In this document: positions 56,925 to 64,000 of the stretch, piece by piece
Layout of the letters: each line of letters opens with the position of its first letter
Position numbering within the stretch: the first letter of the stretch is position 1
Source of the DNA: Talpa occidentalis
Lineage: Eukaryota; Chordata; Mammalia; Eulipotyphla; Talpidae
Assembly (NCBI RefSeq): GCF_014898055.3
Contig: NW_023605305.1
Location: 111,758,734-111,822,733 of the forward strand
Length of the DNA: 64,000 bases
Direction: 5' to 3'
The notes under the pieces: model-generated
Databases searched by the model: none
Seen by the model: the letters and a program-made list of their open reading frames with translations, nothing else
What the model was told of the DNA's origin: nothing
Translations under genes and position numbers: made by a program

Positions 56925-57060
56925 CCTTCTTGAATTATAATTCACCTGCCATAAAATCCACCCATTTAACGTGTACAATTCAGTGGCTTTTAGTCATTCA
57001 TGGAGTTGTGCCATCGACACTAATCATTAATTTTAGAGCACTGTCCCCAAAATACAGCTC
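56925..57060 (+). mobile_element. L1 3'-end fragment
   Basis: 'TTGAATTATAATTCACCTGCCATAAAATCCACCCATTTAACGTGTACAATTCAGTGGCTTTTAGTCATTCATGGAGTTGTGCCATC' is a classic old L1 3' segment. It lies in CD2 intron 2 on the sense strand and is non-coding. Confidence 0.75.
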
Positions 57061-57116
57061 ACACTCTTTGGCCAAGAGGCAGCGATGTCTCTGTGGCATA
57101 ACAGTCACCACACTCG

Positions 57117-57118
<2 letters not shown>

Positions 57119-57165
<47 letters not shown>

Positions 57166-57200
57166 CATATGCGTGAGTGTGTGTGTGAGCGTGTGTGAAT
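57119..57200. repeat. (GT)n-(GA)n-(GT)n microsatellite
   Basis: About 15 GT units, then GAGAGAGAGAGAGAGAG, a short break (CATATGCGTGA), then GTGTGTGTGAGCGTGTGTG. In intron 2 of CD2. Confidence 0.93.
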
Positions 57201-58299
57201 GTCATATAGCATTTTAACTCCATCTGTGTTCTGGTCACCATTCCTACCCACATGGCCTTGGGCAAATGCTCCAGTCGCTCGGAGGGTGAATGTCACGGTT
57301 AATATGTCTTGGGGATAGGTGTGGGGACCAGGCTTCGGCAAGAAAACCGAGCCAAGTCCTTTTCCCACATCTCCTAAGTAAGGGAGCTGTTGCCTCTGGC
57401 TGAGAAGGCAGTGGAAGACCCCTTAAAAGCAGGTGTCAGCAGAGGCGTTAATCCCAGCAGCCAGAAGCAAAGAGCTTTCGCCTTCGGGAGGCGCCCCCGC
57501 CGTCCAGCTGCTCCTAGGGAGGGCTTGTGGAGGGGACAGGCGTGAGGACAGGGGCTGCCCACGCTGTGAGTGAAACAACTAACTCCAGGGGAGGAGTGAA
57601 AAGTCCCCAGCAGTGTCTAATTTATTATTTCAGGGAAGAATACTTACTTAAAGAGCTGATGGAGGTGTGTATTGATTGATTCATAAAAGAAAGCATTTTA
57701 TAACAGATCAGGAACGAAAAAAGACCAGCTCCAAAATCATACAATCCGGTTGTACGTTCTAAAATATTTTAAAGAGAACACCTGGTATTGATATACTGTA
57801 AAGCACCAATAATTTTTATTTCTGGAGAGTGAAACTGCAAGATATTTTTAATCTTAAGGCACTTGTGTGTATTTTATGATGGAACATTCAGCGTTAGAAA
57901 AGAGGGTGTTTCCATTTGAAAAGATGGGTAAATGCCTGGGCCTGACCCCTCGACAGCGACCCTCACTGACCCTGCCTGGCTCAGGTGATGTCTGTCCTTC
58001 CTGCTGCACCTGATCACACGGAACTCTGGTGTTCCAGCACGTTCTGTCCACTTGAGTAAAAGAAAGAAGAAACAGGAGGTTGTACAGCTGGGAAGTGGCA
58101 GCACTAGGGTTTGGACCCGGCCTTTCTGCTGCTAAGGGCAGGCCCTTTTCTCTTATGACACAGCCTTTGACTATAATCACATCAGGAAGGGGGAGGAGTT
58201 CATGGTCATGAGTGCAAATGTCACCTATATTATTAGTACCTAACACTTGCCCAGGGCGTGTTAGGCCAGGGCGTCCCTGTGGCCAGAAAGGGCAAGTTT

Positions 58300-58790
58300 T
58301 TCTTTTTCTTTTTTCTAAAATGGAAATTTTTTTTGTAATATTTTATGATGTAACATTACATATAACATTAAATAAATTCCAGCCCCCATCATAAAGCAAT
58401 ATCTGTATATATTACGTTATATTCACCACAGAAAGTCCAATTCTATCCTTCACCATGCAATTGTCCCCTTTTTACCTTATTTACCTCTTCTCCCTTTCCT
58501 TTGGTCTCATAATCTAAATGTTTTATTTAATTCATTTGTTTATCTCTTTATATGCCATATATGAGTGAAATCTTATGGCATTTGTTTTTCTCCCTCTGAC
58601 TTATTTCATTAAACATAATACCTTTAGGTCCATCCATGCTATTGAAAATAACAGAATCTCGCCTTTTTCAGGGCTGAGTAGTATTCCCACACTGTATATG
58701 TGTGAGTGTGTGTGTGTGTTTGTGTGTGTATCGCACATCTTTCTCCAATCATCTTTGATGGGCACTCAGGTTGGGCATGTGTTTTATCAT
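58300..58790 (+). mobile_element. L1 3'-region relic
   Basis: Highly characteristic L1 text: 'TATATTCACCACAGAAAGTCCAATTCTATCCTTCACCATGCAA', 'ATATATGAGTGAAATCTTATGGCATTTGTTTTTCTCCCTCTGACTTATTTCATTAAACATAATACC', 'AGGTCCATCCATGCTATTGAAAATAACAGAATCTCGCC' and 'GGGCTGAGTAGTATTCCCACACTGTATATGTGTG'. Sense orientation within CD2 intron 2. No ORF2 frame survives. Confidence 0.85.
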
Positions 58791-59049
58791 CCTCTGTCAA
58801 GTGAGGTCCACTGAGCACAGTGGCTTTGAGAGAGGAAGAGGCTGGTGCTTCCTCCTCTGGAGCTTAAGCAGCCCACCTGTTCCCCTTTTCCAGGACCCGG
58901 CCATGGGTGGGGAAGGTGGGCATTCTCTTGTGACCAAGCGCCCAGGTCACACAGGTAATGATGCCTCCAAGGTAAGACTCCTAGCTGCTCTTGAAGCAAT
59001 GCCCCTCAAGTCCCGAGGCTGGGACACGTCAGGTATGGTAACCGTCTCG

Positions 59050-59260
59050 TGTCTGCATGCTGCTGAACTTGGACTCCAGAAAGGGGCTCCTCTTCTGATC
59101 TGCCATTTATTAGTGGGGACCCCTAGACTACCTGTTTTACCTCTCAGAGGCTTGGGCATTTCATCTACAAAACAGGAAGAAAAACATCAGCCTTTCTGTT
59201 AAGATTAAATGATGTCATATATATGAAAACATTTTAAGGTATAAAAAATCCCATAAACAT
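59050..59260 (+). mobile_element. MIR SINE relic
   Basis: 'CTGATCTGCCATTTATTAGTGGGGACC..ACCTGTTTTACCTCTCAGAGGCTTGGGCATTTCATCTACAAAACAGGAAG..GTTAAGATTAAATGATGTCATAT' follows the MIR core and 3' half. Confidence 0.7.
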
Positions 59261-59413
59261 TTCATATACTTTTTTACTGATATATCTGTGAACTTTATTA
59301 GAAGTAGATTTGTTCTGAATGTGCTATATAAATAAAATTAAAATGATTTTTGAAAATAACTAGGGGTCTTTGAAATGGGGCCCTGGTCCCAGCCATCGAA
59401 TTCCCCCTCTTTA

Positions 59414-59687
59414 TTTTTTTTTAAAGATTTATTTATTTATGCATACAAGAGCTGGGGTACAGGGCAGAGGTGTAGGGGAAGGGAGGGGTGAGAAGATTCA
59501 CTAGAGACAGAGCAGGAACAGAACAGGCGGATCTACTGAAATACACTGCTGAGGGGAGCAGCGGGGAGACAGGAGAGGTCTGCTGCGCCATGTGGGTATC
59601 TCCCTGGCTGGGGATTGAACAAGTTGCAGTGATTGGTGATAGGTTCATAGTGCTGAGACTTAACCCCTTGAGCCACCAGGGAGGCTC
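59414..59687 (-). mobile_element. tRNA-derived SINE 70 bp before CD2 exon 3
   Basis: Minus-strand copy: TTTATTTATTTATGCATACAAGAG tail complement, CTGCTGAGGGGAGCAGCGGG body, head complement GAGCCACCAGGGAGGCTC. An identical 14-bp target duplication (ATTCCCCCTCTTTA) lies at 59400-59413 and 59688-59701. It leaves only 56 bp between the duplication and the exon 3 start, so the insertion sits just upstream of the native branch-point region. Confidence 0.9.
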
Positions 59688-59757
59688 ATTCCCCCTCTTT
59701 AAACAGGTATGTCTGTTAAATCAGAAATTATGAATTGCATCTTCATTTTCTTTTCAG

Positions 59758-60012
59758 AGGCAGTCTCAAAACCTGACATCACCTGGCATTGTGAGAACAA
59801 AACTCTGATCTGTAATCTAGTGAATGGAACTCACGCGGCGTTAACACTGAAAAAGAACGAAATCTACGTCAAAAATGGTACTATAGGGACCATGAGCATT
59901 GGGTACGAATGGAAGAACCATAGCCAGGAGACCACCATCTTCAACTGCACAGCGAGCAACAATGCCAGCTCAGAGGACAGTATAATGGAAATTGTTACAG
60001 GCGATTGCCCAG
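59758..60012 (+). CDS. CD2: CD2 exon 3 (C2-type Ig domain 2)
   Basis: Encodes residues 122-206 plus one base. This is the membrane-proximal Ig domain that sets domain 1 away from the membrane. It opens EAVSKPDITWHCENKTLIC, clearly aligned with human ERVSKPKISWTC. Four cysteines (C133, C140, C185, C205) match the two-disulfide pattern of CD2 domain 2. There are six N-glycosylation sequons: N135 (NKT), N144 (NGT), N161 (NGT), N175 (NHS), N184 (NCT) and N190 (NAS). N135 and N144 correspond to the two human domain-2 sites and the other four are additional. The domain ends DCP, as human does SCP. The acceptor is CTTTTCAG and the donor GTGCGT is weaker than the others. The open frame running on past the donor to 60347 is intron read-through, not coding. 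Confidence 0.95.
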
Positions 60013-60689
60013 GTGCGTGGCCCCACTGGGGAGAAACATCCCAAGTTCACCTCACGGGCACAGCTTGCCAGGCCCACACCAGAGTGCGGGGGCTGGGCTG
60101 GAAGGCTGTCTTGCCCAGGATGAGAGCGGAAACCCATCTGCTCCTCCCGGACTCCTGCAAGGGAAGCCTGGAGCACAGGGAGGGGGCATCTGTGCTCACT
60201 CACCTTGGGGGTCTTCCTGTGAGCACAGCGTACACTCAGGCAATTAAAAAAATGATCTCTGGGAGAAAGACTTGCCAGACTGAAGAAGTGGAAGTTGCTG
60301 TCAAGGTTATCTCAGGCAAACACCCATTTCCCAGGGAGACAAACTGACTTGGCCGAGGTCCTCGGTGAGCCAGTGGCCATGACTGTGCTCATGGTGGAGA
60401 AGGGAGGCAAAACAGACGGCTTTCTGGAGGAGGGTGGCCAGCCTCTCCTATCAAAGGCAAAGACAGAAAGGGTCATAGAAAGCTTGGCAGTGCAGGGCCT
60501 GGGGTGAGGAAGATCTCGGGGTCCGGGGGAGGGGCCCCGGCCATAATGGGGGCCGTTCCCTTGCTTCGAAGTGGACAGGAAGCATGGATCCAGCACCAGA
60601 CAGTCCTGAGACTCCAAAGTGTAAGCTCTTCCCTGCTGTTCCAGCTTGTCACGGCCCCGGGTGCAATTTTCAAGAGGCAGCCAAGTGTT

Positions 60690-60830
60690 GTGCTTAAGCT
60701 CTGGGCTGGAAGCCAGGGGCCTGGGCTTCGAGTTTGTCCAGACTTAGCAGTTTGACCTTGACAAGGTTCCTTCCTCTTTCTGGACTTCAGCCTCCTAATC
60801 CTGAGAGTCTATGTGTCTGATACTCTGATT
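60690..60830 (+). mobile_element. MIR SINE relic
   Basis: 'GTGCTTAAGCTCTGGGCTGGAAGCCAGGGGCCTGGGCTTCGAGTTTG' then 'TAGCAGTTTGACCTTGACAAGGTTCCTTCCTCTTTCTGGACTTCAGCCTCC' is the MIR 5' part and core. Confidence 0.75.
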
Positions 60831-60973
60831 TTATTTCCAGCCCCGCTGAAGGCTAACTAAGCACAAAAAGTTGCTGTTTGCCCAGAGACCTTGAGTTTGT
60901 ACAGAGACTAGTGGCTGGCCAGTGACCCCAGGAAGCATCCCTGGGCTGATGTGGTCATAAATGAGGGTTTTAT

Positions 60974-61248
60974 TTTATTTTATTTTTTTAAAGATTTATT
61001 TATGCATACAAGAGCTGTGGTGCAGGCCAGAGATGTGGTAGGTGAGAGGATTCACCAGAGACAGAGTGGGGAGCAGAACAGGTGGATCTACTGAAATACA
61101 CTGCTGAGGGGAGCAGCAGGCAAGACAGGAGAGGTCTGCTGCACACCACGTGGGTCAGCTCCCTGGCTGGGGATCGAACTCATGCTGCAGTGGCTGCGGA
61201 CAGCTTCATAGTGCTGCATCTCAACCCCTTGCGCCACCAGGGAGGCCT
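60974..61248 (-). mobile_element. tRNA-derived SINE in CD2 intron 3
   Basis: Minus-strand copy with the standard body CTGCTGAGGGGAGCAGC, B-box complement GGGGATCGAAC and head complement GCGCCACCAGGGAGGCC. The target duplication ATAAATGAGGGTTTTAT (60957-60973) and ATAAGTGAGGATTTTAT (61249-61265) differs at two of 17 bases, so it is an older copy. Confidence 0.88.
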
Positions 61249-61899
61249 ATAAGTGAGGATTTTATAGCACTTGAATTAGTTATCAGGACAAATTACCTCA
61301 CATTGAGGTGATTTAAAACCACAAGGACTTGCTGTTTCAGAGTTTCTGTGAACTGCAACTCTGAGGGTGACTTAGTGGTTCTGGCTCCGTATCTTTCATG
61401 AAGCTGCAGGAAGGACGCTGGCAGGGGCTGCACCCTTGGTGACCACATCCAGGCTCCATGGGGGGGATGCACAGCCAAGCCCACCCAGGGGACATTGGGC
61501 TCCCTCACAAGATGGCAGCTAGCCCCCCTTGGAGACAGCCCAGGGAGAGCAAACACGAGTGTCCAAGACAAAAGCCATGGTCTGTTTGTGACTTAATCTC
61601 AGAGGTGCCATCCCATCACCCCCGCTATATCCTACTCATTAGCAGCAACTCAATATGTCCAGCCCACATTCAACCAGAAAGGAGTGTTTGGCTGGAGAAG
61701 GGTGACCTGGTGACGCCATGCTGGGCTCGGCTCAGCTTCCAGAAGGCCAAGCTCCCTGACCCCTGCCCCACTTGCTGTTAACTCATAAAGGGCAGATAGA
61801 CGCACATTTGCCAGGAAATAGCACCCAGAAACACCAGTGCAGAGAGCTCTTGAAGACCAAGACCTCGCCTTTGAGTGTCATTTTACATTTGACAAAGCA

Positions 61900-62065
61900 C
61901 CTTCACCTCCATCAATGGCTCGACTTCCAACTGCCACCCTGTGGCGTGTGTTCCATTATCTCTTGCAAAGAAACGAACAGGCTCAGAGAGGTGGAGTAAC
62001 TTGCTAAAGGTCACACAGCTGCTGCACAGAAAAGCCAAGACTAGAATCCATCTCCCTTAATGCTG
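61900..62065 (-). mobile_element. MIR-like relic
   Basis: 'AACGAACAGGCTCAGAGAGGTGGAGTAACTTGCTAAAGGTCACACAGCTGCTGCACAGAAAAGCCAAGACTAGAATCC' is the reverse complement of the MIR core plus flank ('ctgtgtgaccttgggcaagttact'). Confidence 0.65.
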
Positions 62066-62652
62066 AGTCATTGTTGTCTCATTGTGTGACAGTGACTGGG
62101 GGGCTGGCTGCTGAAGGTCAAGTTCTCCTCTGAGGCTCACGCACGTATCTGAGCTGGTATCACACGCTGCAGAAAACCCGGGAGGGGGCACGACTCTGAG
62201 GGCAGGGGTCTGGACTGGACAAGTGAAATGTTTTTCCTGAGTCTTTGGAATCTAAAAGGGTAAGAAAGTAAAATTCTGATTGGAGGGAACTGGACAGACA
62301 GTGCAGAAACAGGGAGACAGAGGCTGATAGAGGGAAATACTCTGGAACAGACACTAGGCCCTTGGGCAACTCAACCCCCTTCTCTGCACTAGATTGTATC
62401 TAAACTTCTCAGATGTAGGCTTCTGTGATGTTCTCCTCGGTGGAGGCCGGGGGCAGGGCCTTGGCCCATGAAGCAGCAGGTGCCCTCGCAGGGCCTGACA
62501 CAATTCATCACCTCCCACGAGCCTGGCCTTTATGAGGCTGAAAGTTTCCTTTAGCTCCTTAGAGCTCAACACAGAAGGCAGGAACCCCACCAGAGCAAAC
62601 TCGCAGGCGCTGGGCCAGGACCCTTTCCAGCTCATTTCTGCTTTTCTTACAG

Positions 62653-62775
62653 TGAAACGTGTGGACATTTATCTCATCATCGGCATCTGCGGGGGAGGCA
62701 TCCTCTTGCTGGTCTTTGTGGTGTTGGTCATAATCTACATCAGCAAGAGGAGAAAACGAAACAGTAGGAGAGATG
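62653..62775 (+). CDS. CD2: CD2 exon 4 (transmembrane segment and start of tail); gene continues beyond window
   Basis: Encodes residues 207-247 plus one base. After a short stalk (VKRVD) comes a 24-residue hydrophobic span starting YLIIGICGGG and ending VIIYI, then the basic stop-transfer KRRKRNSRR. The DIYLIIGICGGG motif is identical to human CD2. The exon is 123 nt, phase 1 to phase 1, with acceptor TTTTCTTACAG and donor GTAAGA. The cytoplasmic tail, which in CD2 carries proline-rich motifs that bind CD2BP2, CIN85/CD2AP and PSTPIP1, must be encoded downstream. No such exon is visible by 64000, so the CDS is 3'-incomplete. The summed exons give 742 nt of uninterrupted frame, so there is no sign of inactivation. 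Confidence 0.95.
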
Positions 62776-64000
62776 GTAAGACACCCCCCTCCCCCGCCCC
62801 CCAGACCCTCCTAGTTCCACGGCAGCCGGGGACAAAGTTCCCACTGAAACAACTCGGGATGGAGAGACTTGGTCTGGAAAGAGAATCGTGGAGCCTGGTA
62901 GTTTCCGAATGCTGGGGTGTAACCGGTGGTTACAGTTTGTTCCATTTTGTGGTTAGCATGCTTTTTGAAAAACAAATTTTTAGTGGTGATGCTGTGGGGG
63001 CTTGAGAAGCTGAATCCAGGTTGCCTCGTTGGAACCCACCACCTGTGATGACGAAGGTCAGGCTGTGTAGACATATTCTGAATGAGCTGTGCACCCCTAC
63101 ATGGGTAGGAAGAGGCGCCCCAACCCTGTTTCTAAGGTGGCTCCAGAGAAGGTGGCCAAGGTGTGCCGGGGCCAAGCAAACAGGAGCACAGGTGAAGGTT
63201 CAGGGTGCAGGGACTCACAGCAACACACTTGTTTAGACCCCTGAGTTGAAACCACCTTCCCAGCTTGCTGTTCAGGGGGGCTGTGTGAGGGCTGGGAGTG
63301 TTTCTTCCTTCAATCAGGCCTGATGAGGACCCATCCAAAGTGCAAAGGTTCTGCTCGTCGCCTGGGGCATGCAGGCTGTCCCAGGAGTGTGTGCAGAGAC
63401 TGACCCACTACTCGCTCCACGGCCACTGGGACGGGGGTCCAGCAAGGCTGTCCAGCCATCAGAGGACAGGGAGCCAGGCAGGCAGGCTCCTTGGGGTCTG
63501 TCCAGTGTCACATTCTCAGCAGGACTGGCTCCCCTCACTCTGCATCTCTCCCGAGAGCGAGCCCACATCTGTGCCAGCCGTCCCCGGCACCCAAACAGGG
63601 ACTTGGGCTGAACCACCGCGGCAGTGGCGGCCTGGGCCACCTTCAGATTCGTTTCCTTTACATTGTACTTTTTCCTGGGGTCTTCCTCAGGCCACGCGGC
63701 CCTGCACCCCACACAGCCCCTGCTTTCACTTCTGCCTCGCCCACACGCTGCCCCACTCAACAGAACTGCTTGCCGAGTCCTGTAGGCAGATGTGGCTTCC
63801 TCACCCCTTGCCTGAGCAGCCTGTTCTCGGTCCCCCTCCCACTGCCAAAGCCCTTTCTCCGTCACCCAATGGCCAAAGGCCCCAGCACTAGCACCCCTGC
63901 TTATACCCTGCTGGAATGACCCACATGACTAGTTCACCTTGACAAAGCGGTTGCTTGAACCAGATTCGAATCTCTCTGCTTCATATTCACTCATTCCCTT
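62776..64000 (+). other. CD2: CD2 intron 4 (start), runs off the window
   Basis: Begins GTAAGA. Overlapping frames up to 197 codons (63298-63891) are C-rich but lack the PPPPGHR-like repeats and the acidic start expected of a CD2 tail exon, and have no convincing acceptor in the right phase. No repeat named. Confidence 0.7.

Larger units (their letters stand above)
55289..59757 (+). other. CD2: CD2 intron 2 (4.47 kb)
   Basis: Bounded by GTAAGT and a pyrimidine-rich TTCATTTTCTTTTCAG acceptor. It contains a 29-bp tandem duplication, an L1 3' fragment, a (GT)n(GA)n tract, a second L1 fragment, a MIR and a SINE, annotated separately. 55330-56460 and 57210-58290 are without a recognisable element, apart from weak MER5A-like text near 55985-56060 and weak MIR-like text at 58030-58160. 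Confidence 0.9.
60013..62652 (+). other. CD2: CD2 intron 3 (2.64 kb)
   Basis: Bounded by GTGCGT and CTTTTCTTACAG. It contains a MIR (60690-60830), a SINE (60974-61248), an unassigned old repeat at about 61265-61710 ('GTTATCAGGACAAATTACCTCACATTGAGGTGATTTAAAACCACAAGGACTTGC' style) and a reverse MIR (61900-62065). 62070-62650 shows no named element. Confidence 0.9.

Noticed and set aside
59709..60347. 212-codon continuous frame over CD2 exon 3
   Set aside because: Only 59758-60012 is exon. The remainder is the acceptor tract and intron read-through after the GTGCGT donor.
62532..63005. 157-codon continuous frame over CD2 exon 4
   Set aside because: Exon 4 is 62653-62775. The part before it is intron including the splice acceptor, and the part after follows the GTAAGA donor.
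63298..63891. Candidate CD2 tail exon (197-codon Pro/Ser-rich frame)
   Set aside because: No PPPPGHR-type motifs, no acidic start like the human EELETRAHR segment, and no phase-matched acceptor. Overlapping frames on both strands are equally long.

Overview
The window is mammalian nuclear DNA. It has spliced exons with GT-AG boundaries, MIR and L2 relics shared by all mammals, old L1 and hAT fossils, microsatellites, and one well-represented lineage-specific SINE. That SINE (nine copies) is tRNA-derived, opens with GGGCCTCCCCGGTGGCGCAG, and ends in AATAAA repeats plus a TCTTT stretch. It is not the familiar primate, rodent, carnivore, ruminant, pig or horse SINE. From memory it fits a bat, probably of the horseshoe-bat group (Rhin-1-like), but the species assignment is an inference. 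The only recognisable protein-coding gene is CD2, the T- and NK-cell adhesion receptor. Four coding exons lie on the + strand at 54790-54850, 54986-55288, 59758-60012 and 62653-62775. They encode the signal peptide, the V-type Ig domain, the C2-type Ig domain, and the transmembrane segment with the start of the cytoplasmic tail. All junctions are phase 1 and the frame stays open for 247 codons. The exon(s) for the rest of the proline-rich tail are not in the window. 

Layout: bases 1-54600 are the gene-free region upstream of CD2. In human this interval separates CD2 from IGSF3, but no IGSF3 exon was seen here. It is built from layers of transposable elements. The clearest are a three-level nest at 960-1945 (MIR, then SINE, then a reverse-strand solo LTR), young SINEs with target-site duplications at 3504, 10401 and 34223, an old L1 3' region with an internal minisatellite (6545-7390), a reverse-strand L1 ORF2 fossil (17880-18980), a 73-bp inverted repeat with arms 738 bp apart (33251/34062), an endogenous-retrovirus 3' end with polypurine tract and intact LTR (to 40058), and a GC-rich zone at 45.3-50.7 kb with two pairs of related segments, one LTR-like. 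A (GT)n tract ends about 110 bp before the CD2 start codon. The CD2 introns hold a 29-bp tandem duplication, L1 and MIR relics, and two SINEs. One of these SINEs ends 70 bp before exon 3. 

No previously undescribed gene system is convincingly present. The observations most worth following are the altered glycosylation pattern of this CD2, the in-frame triple splice acceptor at exon 2, the inverted duplication, and the retroviral LTR family with its unrecognised internal sequence. Repeat family names are from memory of consensus sequences, with no database search. Boundaries of old repeats are approximate.
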